A stretch of DNA of 34,577 bases from an uncultured Candidatus Melainabacteria bacterium (GTDB lineage Bacteria > Cyanobacteriota > Vampirovibrionia > Gastranaerophilales > Gastranaerophilaceae), in NCBI GenBank assembly GCA_937895785.1, contig CALBKW010000010.1, positions 1 through 34,577 of the forward strand, read 5' to 3'. The stretch's first letter is position 1; every line of letters starts with the position of its first letter. Shown here piece after piece: positions 8,791 to 17,058 of the stretch. Both the position numbers and the translations under genes were made by a program. The notes below the pieces were generated by a model. The model was not told where the DNA came from. It ran no database searches and was given only the letters and a program-made list of their open reading frames with translations.

Positions 8791-9321
8791 TTAGTAATCT
8801 GATGGAGCTGAATCGTCATCATCTTTTAGAGAAGACAAGTCATCGCTATATGTTGAATCAAAATCTTCAGGAAGCATATCTGTATCAGGCCATACAGTTT
8901 CGTCATCAAAACGGCAAGCACTCATGTTGTTTGCTGTAGAGAAATCTGAGTTTGATAAATCGCTTTCATCAAAAATACAGCCAGCAACGTCAGTTTCGTT
9001 GAAGTTGCAGTAATTTACTGCTGCGTACGAGAAATCTGCACCAGGCATAATTGCTTCTGAAAAATCACATTCAACAAGGTTTGAACGAGTAAAATCAACT
9101 GATGTTAAGTCACAGTTTTGGAATTTTACTTCTGTTAAATGTGAATCAGCAAACGAGCTTGAATTTAAGTCTACATCAGTAAAATCAACTTCTGTAAGTG
9201 TTAAGTTAGAAAAATCAACTTCGCTTAAATCAATATCTTCTTGATCTTTTTTCCATTCATTAAATTTTTGTGGATTGTCTTGAATTAATGCGATAAGTTC
9301 GTCTTTAGTGTAATTCGCCAT
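8791..9321 (-). CDS. Pentapeptide-repeat protein
   Basis: The 176-aa product has about 18 to 20 five-residue units of the A(D/N)LxF type between residues 31 and 130 (for example DLSEVDFSNL, SVDFTRSNLVECDF, NSDFSTAN). Such repeats fold into a right-handed quadrilateral beta-helix. Known members include DNA-mimicking gyrase inhibitors, but many have no known role. The repeat face here is unusually rich in Asp and Glu, and an acidic tail follows (DDLSSLKDDDDSAPSDY). No signal peptide is visible. AGGAG (9333-9329) precedes the ATG. It lies between the response regulators and rsmE in the same transcription unit. Confidence 0.88.
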   Translation of the reverse strand: MANYTKDELIALIQDNPQKFNEWKKDQEDIDLSEVDFSNLTLTEVDFTDVDLNSSSFADSHLTEVKFQNCDLTSVDFTRSNLVECDFSEAIMPGADFSYAAVNYCNFNETDVAGCIFDESDLSNSDFSTANNMSACRFDDETVWPDTDMLPEDFDSTYSDDLSSLKDDDDSAPSDY

Positions 9322-9340
9322 TGATGTTCTCCTATTTATA

Positions 9341-9970
9341 TTATTCTGATATTATGTTCATTTGCATTGCCAAAAGGACTGCTTGAGTCCTGTTTGATAC
9401 TTTTAATTTTTTGAAAATACTATTTAAGTGAGTTTTTACAGTAACTTCTTTTAAAAATAGTTTTTCTGCGATTTCGTGGTTGCTTCCACCCTTTGCCACC
9501 AATGAAAGAACTTCTTTTTCTCTTTGGGTTAATTCTTCAATTGGTTCATCTGATGTGAAAGACATATCAACTGATTTAACTTCTTTTTTGTTCCAATTAG
9601 AACGTCTTAAAACAGCTTCAATTCTAGCCAAAAGGTTAGGTAAAACGAAAGGTTTTACAATATAATCATCAGCGCCAATTTTTAAGCCTGAAACGATTTT
9701 TTGTTCTTCACTTACGGCTGTAATCATTATGACTGGAATCATTTTAGTTTTTTCAGAAGTTCTGATAGATTTTAATGTGTCCCAACCATTCATATTTGGC
9801 ATCATTACGTCAAGCAAAACGATATCAATTTTATCAGCTTCTTTTGATAAAATTTTTAATGCTTTGATTCCGTCTGTAGCTACCACAACTTCATAGCCAT
9901 ACATTGGCAAAGCATCTTCTAAATATTTTGGGTTATCGTCAACAATTAAAATTTTTGCTAATTCTGCCAT
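9341..9970 (-). CDS. Response regulator, REC plus LuxR-type HTH
   Basis: Residues 5-118 form a receiver domain with the acidic pocket DD (D11, D12), phosphoacceptor D54 in VLLDVMMPNMNG, switch residue T84 and K106 in YIVKPF. A linker leads to a LuxR/FixJ-type helix-turn-helix at about 145-205 (ELTQREKEVLSLVAKGGSNHEIAEKL, then TVKTHLNSIFKKL). All residues for phosphorylation and DNA binding are present, so it should be a working transcription factor. No histidine kinase is encoded in the window, so its signal is unknown. AAAGGAAAATATT provides the ribosome-binding site. It follows a second LuxR-type regulator after an 11-base gap. Confidence 0.93.
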   Translation of the reverse strand: MAELAKILIVDDNPKYLEDALPMYGYEVVVATDGIKALKILSKEADKIDIVLLDVMMPNMNGWDTLKSIRTSEKTKMIPVIMITAVSEEQKIVSGLKIGADDYIVKPFVLPNLLARIEAVLRRSNWNKKEVKSVDMSFTSDEPIEELTQREKEVLSLVAKGGSNHEIAEKLFLKEVTVKTHLNSIFKKLKVSNRTQAVLLAMQMNIISE

Positions 9971-9981
9971 AATATTTTCCT

Positions 9982-10629
9982 TTAAACTATTTTGTTTTTA
10001 ATTGCTTTTAATGCTGCTTGAAGTCTATCATCAACTTCAAGTTTTTGCAATATGCTTGCTACGTGTGCCTTTGTTGTATTTATACTTACTAAAAGTTCGT
10101 TTGCAATATCAGTGTTGCTGTATCCTTCTGTGATAAGTTTTAATATTTGAGCTTCACGTGCTGTTAAATTATAATCTGTTTTGTTTGGTGTAACCTCATA
10201 CGATTGGGTGGTTGTTGCTGCTTTTAAAACGATGTGTGAGATTGAAGGGTCAAACCAAGCTGCTCCGTCTAAAACAGATTGAACAACATTTACTAATCTT
10301 TGAGGGTTAATTTCTTTTGAGCAATAAGCATTTGCGCCTGCTTTAATGCTGTTCAAAACTTCCTTTTCATCATTGTGAGAAGTTAAAATTACAATTTTTG
10401 TATCCTTATTTATGGCGCGAATTTTTTTTGTTGCCTCAATACCATTCATATTCGGCAAGCCTAAATCCATAATGATAAGTTGAATGTCATTATTTTCAAA
10501 TAGTTCAATACCTTTTTCTGCAGAATCTGCTTCAAAAATTGTTCCGATAAATTCGACATCTTCAAATGCAGTTTTCAAACCGAAACGAGTTAGTTCGTGG
10601 TCTTCTATGATTAAAATGTTATTTTTCAT
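9982..10629 (-). CDS. Response regulator, NarL/FixJ family
   Basis: The receiver domain has E9/D10, phosphoacceptor D55 in IIMDLGLPNMNG, T83 in ILTSHND and K105 in AYCSKE, followed by a NarL-type HTH (YNLTAREAQILKLITEGYSN to VDDRLQAALKAI). I place the start at ATG 10629-10627, which shares a base with the TAA of the upstream TPR gene (TAATG). A longer frame from 10662 would add 11 residues inside that gene. AAGGAG is about 11 bases upstream. With this start the protein is 215 aa. It differs from the neighbouring regulator in the receiver surface, so the pair is not a recent duplication. Confidence 0.92.
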   Translation of the reverse strand: MKNNILIIEDHELTRFGLKTAFEDVEFIGTIFEADSAEKGIELFENNDIQLIIMDLGLPNMNGIEATKKIRAINKDTKIVILTSHNDEKEVLNSIKAGANAYCSKEINPQRLVNVVQSVLDGAAWFDPSISHIVLKAATTTQSYEVTPNKTDYNLTAREAQILKLITEGYSNTDIANELLVSINTTKAHVASILQKLEVDDRLQAALKAIKNKIV

Positions 10630-12182
10630 TATAGGTATAACTCCTTCTTTGCTTCTGCGCAATTAGGGTTTAATTTTAAGCATTTTCTGAAATACAATGC
10701 TGCAGTTTGCATATCATCTTGACTTTTGTAGATTAAACCTTGATAGTAGAAATATCTAAAATCATTTTGGTCTAGGTAATACGCAATTGCTAGGTAATCT
10801 TCTGCCATTGAGAAATTATCTCTTGAAATTTCATAACGAGCAAGAGCAAGCCATGCATTTGTGTACATGATATTAATGCCTAGAGCTTTTTTCAAGTAAG
10901 TCAATTCTTTGTATGGCTCAATTAGAGCAATGCTGTAGTATGCTTCGTATTCAGTTGCAGAATCTCTTAAAACTTTTTCAAACATTTCTTTTGCTTTGCG
11001 TTCATTGCCTAAGCTTTGGTATGTTTGAGCGATTTTAACTTCTGCTTTGTTTGCATTTTCGCTATCTTTTGCTGCAATTTTAAAGTTCTTCATTGCTCGT
11101 TTATAGTTTTTATTCAAGTAATTTACTTGTCCTAAAGCCAAGTTTGCAGTTGAATCGTTTTTATCGCGTTTGATAGTTTTTTGTGCCATATCTTGTGCTT
11201 TTTCATATTCCTGCATTGACAAGTAAACTTTGCTTAGCAATGAATTAACTTGAGCATTGAAGTTCTTTTTCTTTGTAATGGCACTTTGTAGAGTTTTGAT
11301 TGACTTGTTAAAATCACCTTCAAGGTAATAATAGTAGCCTAAGTGGTAATTTTTAACGTTGTCTTTTGTTGCACATTTATAAAGAACATATTGTTCAATG
11401 GAATCAACTCTTCTGATTAGTTCTGATTCTGTTAAACGTTCTTTTTTAAGCTGTTTTACAACCTTTAATGCTTCTTGAGGCTTCATACCATTTGCAAGAA
11501 TTTTTGCTTCAAGTATTTTGTAATTCAAGTTTTGCGGATTTTTTGTAATCGCAACTTGAATATATTGTTTTGCAATTTGCAAGTTGTTAGCTTTGTATGC
11601 AGCAAGTGCTAAAATGTAGTTTGCATAATCATATTTGTTTAAAATTTCTTCGTTTTGAAGTAACTCTTCCATAACTTCTTTGCTTTGAGCGTTAAACATT
11701 ATGTTTGAATATGCTTCTGCTAAATAGATTTCTTCTTTGTAAGGTAATCTATTTTTTGGATAGAAGAAAGTTTCAATGTTTTCGATGTGGTTACGAGAAA
11801 TGTTTGGGTCAGAGGTTTTTTGATTTGCTCTATCTGAAAGGTAGAAGAAACCATAATCAGCCAATTTCCCTGACATCAAGATATAACCAAAGTCACTTGT
11901 TTCAATGTTATCAAGTATAAATTTATAATCTTCATAAGCAACTTCAACATTTGCACCTTTAAATTTGTCTGTAGCCTTTAAAAATTCATTAAATGCATCG
12001 ACTTGAGAGGCTGTAATGTTGAAATTTATTGCCAATTGAGTAACTTTCATTGATGGATCAAGCAAGTTGATTGAAAGTTTGTTGAAATTGTCGTTTACGT
12101 TTATATTATTATTGCTTTGTGCCAAACAAACTGTCGAGGCGCTAAGCAACACTGCAAGTGTTATTAAGCACTTTTTAATCAT
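10629..12182 (-). CDS. Exported TPR-repeat protein
   Basis: The product is 517 aa. It begins with a Sec signal peptide (MIKKCLITLAVLLSASTVCLA, predicted cut after A21), so the rest should be periplasmic or surface-exposed. There is a cysteine at position 19 but the preceding STV is not a good lipobox. After residue 140 it is a chain of TPR-like units (for example YYYLEGDFNKSIKTLQSAI, ALGQVNYLNKNYKRAMKNF, YYQGLIYKSQDDMQTAALYF). Its start overlaps the HD-GYP gene by 8 bases and its stop overlaps the response regulator by one base. This tight coupling suggests a shared process, perhaps sensing or envelope assembly; the exact role is unknown. Confidence 0.88.
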   Translation of the reverse strand: MIKKCLITLAVLLSASTVCLAQSNNNINVNDNFNKLSINLLDPSMKVTQLAINFNITASQVDAFNEFLKATDKFKGANVEVAYEDYKFILDNIETSDFGYILMSGKLADYGFFYLSDRANQKTSDPNISRNHIENIETFFYPKNRLPYKEEIYLAEAYSNIMFNAQSKEVMEELLQNEEILNKYDYANYILALAAYKANNLQIAKQYIQVAITKNPQNLNYKILEAKILANGMKPQEALKVVKQLKKERLTESELIRRVDSIEQYVLYKCATKDNVKNYHLGYYYYLEGDFNKSIKTLQSAITKKKNFNAQVNSLLSKVYLSMQEYEKAQDMAQKTIKRDKNDSTANLALGQVNYLNKNYKRAMKNFKIAAKDSENANKAEVKIAQTYQSLGNERKAKEMFEKVLRDSATEYEAYYSIALIEPYKELTYLKKALGINIMYTNAWLALARYEISRDNFSMAEDYLAIAYYLDQNDFRYFYYQGLIYKSQDDMQTAALYFRKCLKLNPNCAEAKKELYL

Positions 12183-13929
12183 TGTCTAAGTCCCTTATAA
12201 TTTCATGACCATAATAATATGTGTTGAATAAACTAATAAAGTTTTGTTGAGTGTTATCCAACGTATCTGGTTCAAGGTTTAAAGTATCATATAAATCATT
12301 CATTGTGTATTGAGCCAAGAATTTTTGGTCTTCTGGCTTTAATTCCAAGTGGTTTTCTGTTAAAAATACTTGGATAATTTTATCACAAGACAGACTCATA
12401 AACACTTTTACGACATCTCCGTCAAAGTGAGTTCCTGAGTCTTGTTTTAAAATGCTCATAACTTTTACGATAGGCATTTTGTCACGATAGTGTCTTTTTG
12501 ATGTAATAGCATCAAAAACGTCAGATACTGCCAAAATTCTGCCACCTAAAGGAATGTCAGTTCCATGAAGTGAACGGTAATATCCATTGCCGTCAAATCT
12601 TTCGTGGTGAGAACATGCGATTTCTGTTACTTTTTTGAAGTCATCTGACATGTGAATTTTTTGTAGAATGTCGTGTGTAATAACAACGTGCGATTGAATA
12701 TGCTTATATTCTTCGTCTGTTAAACGACCTTCTTTTTGAAGAACTGAGTCACGAATACCAATTTTACCGATATCGTGCAAAGTTGCAGCTTTTTCAATAA
12801 TTTCAACTTCTCTATCTGTAAGTCCCATTTTCTTTGCAATAAGTGAAGAGTACATTCTAACACGACTAGAATGACCTGCTGTAATCTTATCGCGAGCATC
12901 GATAGAGGCCGCGAGTGTTTCAATAAAACTTTCAAACACAACTTTTTGTTCATCTAACATTTTTTGTTGAGTCTTGAACAGTTGCGCATTTTCCAACGCG
13001 ATACCTGCAGATGAACCGATTGCTACCAGCAAATCTTCGTCTTCATCTGTAAAATATCCATCAAGTTTATTTAGAACTTGGAATGCACCTACAATCTCGT
13101 TTTGTAAGTTTTTAATAGGCATACAAAGGATTGTTTTTGTTTTATAACCTGTTTTGCTATCAACTTCAGGGTTAAATCTTGAATCATTGTAAGCGTCTTT
13201 GATGTTAATAGTTTCGCCTGTTTTTACACAGTGACCAGCCAAACCTTTGTCTGCAGGGAATCTGATTTCAGTATTTTCCATACCCAAGGCAACTTTTGAC
13301 CACAATTCATTATTCTTTTTGTCGTATAAAAATACAGTACAACGGTCTGCTTGAATTGCCTCTTTTGTTTCCTCTGCAATAACTCTGATTAGTTCATCAA
13401 TATTTGTTTCAGCAGAAACAGATTGACCGATTTTTACTAACGCAACCATTGGATCACGTTTGTTTGCTAAAAGTTTGTTTGAATTTACCGATAATTCGTT
13501 TAATTCGTTTGTAATATTGTCTAACAGATTTAGTTCATCAGCCTTAAATGCAAGGTTTTTGGCATTTGTAAGGTGAATTTTTGCAAGTTCTTGATTGTTG
13601 TCTAATTTGTATACACAACCTAAAACATATTCACAAAAAGTTTTAGCTGTATGGTTTTGAGAATATGTAGCTAAATATTTTGCATCTTCTAATAAATTTA
13701 AAGATTCCTCGTAATTGTTTTTATCGTTAATGTAGTCTAAAGCTCCTTCCAAAGAAAGGCATAAAGACATCATGTTATCTAGTTTTGAATTTTTAAAGGT
13801 TGTTTTTGCTTCGTTTAACAAATTTATACTCATAGAATAATTCTTTTTATTAAACTCTCTTATTGCTGTATTAAGCAAGTTAGAAGCGTATTCAATCTCT
13901 TTCTCGTCTGATAATTTGATAGTTTCCAT
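12175..13929 (-). CDS. TPR-like/GAF/HD-GYP domain protein, probable c-di-GMP phosphodiesterase
   Basis: HD-GYP domains hydrolyse cyclic di-GMP. Three parts are visible in the 584 residues: helical TPR-like repeats at 10-150, a GAF sensor at about 174-318 (DRCTVFLYDKKNNELW, FPADKGLAGHCV, GAFQVLNK), and an HD-GYP domain at about 335-515. The metal ligands are there: H353 in AGHSSRV, H385-D386 in LHDIGKIG, H414, H441-H442 and D470. The signature reads DGNGYY instead of GYP, so the Pro is missing, while HHERFDG before it is intact. No signal peptide or membrane segment is seen, so it is cytoplasmic. It is the first gene of the minus-strand unit, behind a good promoter. Confidence 0.92.
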   Translation of the reverse strand: METIKLSDEKEIEYASNLLNTAIREFNKKNYSMSINLLNEAKTTFKNSKLDNMMSLCLSLEGALDYINDKNNYEESLNLLEDAKYLATYSQNHTAKTFCEYVLGCVYKLDNNQELAKIHLTNAKNLAFKADELNLLDNITNELNELSVNSNKLLANKRDPMVALVKIGQSVSAETNIDELIRVIAEETKEAIQADRCTVFLYDKKNNELWSKVALGMENTEIRFPADKGLAGHCVKTGETINIKDAYNDSRFNPEVDSKTGYKTKTILCMPIKNLQNEIVGAFQVLNKLDGYFTDEDEDLLVAIGSSAGIALENAQLFKTQQKMLDEQKVVFESFIETLAASIDARDKITAGHSSRVRMYSSLIAKKMGLTDREVEIIEKAATLHDIGKIGIRDSVLQKEGRLTDEEYKHIQSHVVITHDILQKIHMSDDFKKVTEIACSHHERFDGNGYYRSLHGTDIPLGGRILAVSDVFDAITSKRHYRDKMPIVKVMSILKQDSGTHFDGDVVKVFMSLSCDKIIQVFLTENHLELKPEDQKFLAQYTMNDLYDTLNLEPDTLDNTQQNFISLFNTYYYGHEIIRDLDND

Positions 13930-13956
13930 ATTAACCCTTTGTTATAGTATATTTTT

Positions 13957-13985
13957 ATTGTACAATATATCCTATAATATTTCAA
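13957..13985 (-). promoter_or_regulatory. Sigma-70-type promoter for the HD-GYP to cca unit
   Basis: Read on the minus strand: TTGAAA (13985-13980), 17-bp spacer, TACAAT (13962-13957), about 28 bases ahead of the HD-GYP ATG. A plus-strand TATAAT (13973-13978) lies inside the spacer and may serve the divergent glycosyltransferase gene, but it has no good -35. Confidence 0.72.
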
Positions 13986-14021
13986 AATATTTTAATAAAA
14001 TTTTTATACGGAGAAACGGAC

Positions 14022-14708
14022 TTGAACAAGATTACAATTTTAATACCAGTTTATAATGAAGTGGAAACTTTAAGAACAATCCTTGAAAAGGTTGAAAATG
14101 CTGATTTTTGCGGATTAGAAAAAGAAATTATTTTAATTGATGATTGTTCAACAGACGGAACTAAAGAAATTTATCCATCTTTACCATATAAAGTTTTGTA
14201 TCATGATGTAAATCAAGGTAAAGGTGCAGCACTTAGAGATGGCTTTAAAGAAGCAACAGGTGACATTATTATTATTCAAGATGCAGATTTGGAATATGAT
14301 CCTGTTGATTATAAAGATTTAATCCAATTGATTTTGGATAACAAAGCAGATGTAGCTTATGGTTCAAGATTAAATGGCGGTAAACCTTCAAGAGCATTTA
14401 TGTTCCACCATTTATTGGGTAACAAATTACTTACATTTGTGACAAATGTTTTATACAATACGACTCTAACAGATATGGAAACTTGTTATAAAGCTTTCCG
14501 TGCTGATTTTATAAAAGACATAGAGATTAAGTCAAACAGATTCGATTTTGAACCTGAAATTACAGCAAAAGTCCTTAAAAAAGGCGCAAGACTGTACGAA
14601 CTTTCTATTTCTTACTATGGTAGAGAGTTTGCCGAAGGTAAAAAGATTACTTGGAAAGACGGTTTTCACGCATTATGGGCTTTGATTAAATTTAGGTTTG
14701 TCGACTAA
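14022..14708 (+). CDS. Family 2 glycosyltransferase (dolichyl/polyprenyl-phosphate glycosyltransferase type)
   Basis: The 228-aa GT-A fold enzyme opens with ITILIPVYNE, followed by DDCSTDGT (D40-T47) and the metal/nucleotide motif QDADLEYDP (D87, D89). These mark enzymes that move a sugar from a nucleotide donor, often to a polyprenyl phosphate carrier. TDMETCYKAFR and FDFEPEITAKVLKKG are typical of the DPM1-like subgroup. There is no C-terminal membrane anchor, so it is probably cytoplasmic or peripheral. Translation starts at TTG (14022) behind GGAG at 14010-14013. It heads a plus-strand cluster with a UGM-like flavoprotein and a probable transferase, pointing to surface glycan synthesis. 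Confidence 0.92.
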   Translation: MNKITILIPVYNEVETLRTILEKVENADFCGLEKEIILIDDCSTDGTKEIYPSLPYKVLYHDVNQGKGAALRDGFKEATGDIIIIQDADLEYDPVDYKDLIQLILDNKADVAYGSRLNGGKPSRAFMFHHLLGNKLLTFVTNVLYNTTLTDMETCYKAFRADFIKDIEIKSNRFDFEPEITAKVLKKGARLYELSISYYGREFAEGKKITWKDGFHALWALIKFRFVD

Positions 14709-14759
14709 TTTGAAAAATCTCTTATTTCATGGTAACTTGAAACCAGATAGGAGTCCGAA

Positions 14760-15956
14760 ATGAAAAATTTAGTAGTAGGCGCAGGTTTAACAGGCGCTGT
14801 GATAGCTGAAAGAATTGCAACAATGCTTCGTGAAGAGGTTACTGTTATTGATAGAGCTTCACACGTAGGCGGAATGCATTACGATTATGTTGACAAAGAT
14901 ACAAATATCCTTGTTCATCCAAGACACGTAAACTTTTTACATACAGAACACAAATTTATTTGGGATTATCTATCAAAATTTGGAAAATTAGCTCCTGTAA
15001 CATTTAAACCAAGTGTTAGAGTTCAAGGCAAGAATGTTTCTATGCCATTGTGTTTATGCACTATTGATGGGTTGTTTCCAGAAGATTTTGCAAAAATGTT
15101 AACCAACAAATTGATTGCAAAATTTGGTTATAACAGACAAATTACACTTGCTGAAATGTACAGAAACATGGATGAGGATTTAAAATTCTTAGCTAATTAT
15201 TTCTATGAAAATGTATTTAAACCATATACAGTAAAACAATGGGGTATAGATGAAGATGCTCTTCCTGAATGTGAAGATACTTACTACCCATTCTATATCA
15301 GCAATGATAACAGATATTACAAAGAAAAATATGTTGCTATACCTGAAAATGGTTGGGCAGAATTAATTGAAAATATCTTAAAAAATAACAAAAATATTAA
15401 ATTAAAATTGAATACAGATTTTTCAGATATTAACCCTGCAAAATTTGATAGAATCTTCTTTACAGGCTCTATTGATGAATATTTTGATTACAAACATGGT
15501 GAATTACCTTACAGAAGTGTAAGAATGGATATCGATAGCAAAGCTCATGAATATAATACTCATTGTGGTACATACAATTGGCCTTATGAATACGATTTTA
15601 TAAGAGCTCACATTTTTGCGGATCATTTACCAGATAAAATTTATCCAAGTAATAAAGATATTATTGGATACGAATATATTGAACCATTTGAATTAGGCAA
15701 AAATGAAAGATTTTACCCAATCAACAATGTTGTTTCAAACGAAGTTTATGCAAGATATTTAGAAGATGCTAGTCAACTTGATAATGTTTATTTTGCAGGT
15801 CGTTTAGGTGAATTTAAATATTATGAATCTGACGAACTTGTAAGACGCGCATTTGAAATTGTTGCAAGTTTGGTTATGCGCCCAGAAGAACCTGAAGAAG
15901 TTATAGAAGTAGTTACTATTGACGAGGATTTCGACGATAATGACATCAATAATTAA
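14760..15956 (+). CDS. glf: UDP-galactopyranose mutase-like flavoprotein
   Basis: UDP-galactopyranose mutase converts UDP-Galp to UDP-Galf using reduced FAD. The 398-aa protein has the N-terminal FAD-binding motif VGAGLTGAVIAERI (residues 6-19). It also has FKPYTVKQWGIDEDALPE, FTGSIDEYFDYKHGELPYRS and the C-terminal FAGRLGEFKYYE block, all hallmarks of the family. It diverges where classical enzymes have GxHIFHT: here the run is HPRHVNFLHT. It also ends in an extra acidic tail. It may act on galactose or on another UDP-sugar; the gene symbol is by family resemblance only. TAGGAG lies ahead of the ATG. The next gene overlaps its last 17 bases. Confidence 0.83.
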   Translation: MKNLVVGAGLTGAVIAERIATMLREEVTVIDRASHVGGMHYDYVDKDTNILVHPRHVNFLHTEHKFIWDYLSKFGKLAPVTFKPSVRVQGKNVSMPLCLCTIDGLFPEDFAKMLTNKLIAKFGYNRQITLAEMYRNMDEDLKFLANYFYENVFKPYTVKQWGIDEDALPECEDTYYPFYISNDNRYYKEKYVAIPENGWAELIENILKNNKNIKLKLNTDFSDINPAKFDRIFFTGSIDEYFDYKHGELPYRSVRMDIDSKAHEYNTHCGTYNWPYEYDFIRAHIFADHLPDKIYPSNKDIIGYEYIEPFELGKNERFYPINNVVSNEVYARYLEDASQLDNVYFAGRLGEFKYYESDELVRRAFEIVASLVMRPEEPEEVIEVVTIDEDFDDNDINN

Positions 15957-17058
15957 CGAAGAATACTTATCATACGTGGATTATCTAAAATCTGTGAATT
16001 TTGACAGAATTTTAGAGATTTTAAAAATAAAATATGCAGGTAAAAAGGTTATTTTATTTGGAACAGGTGTATTTTTAGATGCCATTCTTGACAACTATAA
16101 CATTACAGATTATTTGAATATCATAGGCGTAAGTGACAGAAGAGCAGAAGGTACAAGCGAAACTACTTACAAAGAATTTAACTTGTATAAACCAATAGCT
16201 CTAAGAGCGTTGAACTTTAACGTTGTTTTAGACACAAGTGTTTTGTTCGAAAAAACTACAAAATATTTAAGACGTAATTTTTATGTTAAAAAATCGGTTG
16301 AAATTGCGCCAATAGTTCAAATTCCATTTACTGACAAGTTTAAACAATTTGTAGAAAAACAAAAATCTGCGTTTGAATATTTAAAAACAAGCAAAGATAT
16401 CTTTAAATTTTTAATGTACTATTTTACATTAAATTCTCAAGAGCTTGTTTCAAAAGCAAATTATTTGAAGAAATTAAAGAACATTAGAAGTTCTAAAGAG
16501 CCTGTAAAAGTTGCGTTTTTGTGTTCAGACACGCAACATACAGATTTTGTAGGGTTGTATAATTTACTTTATTTCGACAAGGATTTTAAAACTTTTCCGA
16601 TAATTATTACGCCAAAACAATTGTTGGAAAGCGAACCTGTGAACGAAGAAAATATGAAGCGAGATGTTGATTTCTTCAATACTTTTGATACAAAAGTAAT
16701 TGATGGTTGGGATAGAGAAACAAACACTTTGCCTTGTATTCATGCGTTTAAACCTGATTTGATTTTCTATCAAAAACCTATATATATCAAAGATGATTTT
16801 TCACCTTATGTAATGTCAGAACAGGCTTTGACCTTTACAATAGAATACGATACAAGAAATGCAGATTTTACGGCTCTTGGTTCAAAATATTTTAGAAAAC
16901 AAGTTTCAAACTTGTGGAAAATTTTTGTAAACAACGACGAAGATCGCAAACTATACGAAGAATATACAGATATTTCGCACAAAGATGTGGTTCAAGTTGT
17001 GAATAAAAATATCAATACCGCAATCGTGAAGTATTTGAAAAAGACATTAAAACGTTAA
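15940..17058 (+). CDS. Hypothetical protein, probable glycan-related transferase
   Basis: No family could be named with certainty. Residues 30-120 look like a nucleotide-binding Rossmann segment (KKVILFGTGVFLDAILDNY), and 190-280 resemble the first half of glycerophosphotransferase or GT-B type enzymes (VKVAFLCSDTQHTDFVGLY, then HAFKPDLIFYQKPIYI). I chose the ATG at 15940 (MTSIINEEY), preceded by GAGG; the frame could extend to a TTG at 15919 but that lies deeper in the upstream gene. Length is 372 aa, with no signal peptide or membrane helix. The overlap with the mutase-like gene supports a joint role in making a surface sugar. Its TAA directly abuts the stop of the convergent DHH gene. Confidence 0.8.
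   Translation: MTSIINEEYLSYVDYLKSVNFDRILEILKIKYAGKKVILFGTGVFLDAILDNYNITDYLNIIGVSDRRAEGTSETTYKEFNLYKPIALRALNFNVVLDTSVLFEKTTKYLRRNFYVKKSVEIAPIVQIPFTDKFKQFVEKQKSAFEYLKTSKDIFKFLMYYFTLNSQELVSKANYLKKLKNIRSSKEPVKVAFLCSDTQHTDFVGLYNLLYFDKDFKTFPIIITPKQLLESEPVNEENMKRDVDFFNTFDTKVIDGWDRETNTLPCIHAFKPDLIFYQKPIYIKDDFSPYVMSEQALTFTIEYDTRNADFTALGSKYFRKQVSNLWKIFVNNDEDRKLYEEYTDISHKDVVQVVNKNINTAIVKYLKKTLKR

Noticed and set aside
8790..8822. Longer rsmE start at 8822
   Set aside because: It overlaps the pentapeptide gene and adds residues not seen in the family; MPHFFI at 8789 is the usual start.
10630..10662. Longer response regulator start at 10662
   Set aside because: It lies inside the TPR gene; the TAATG junction at 10629 gives the standard receiver-domain start.
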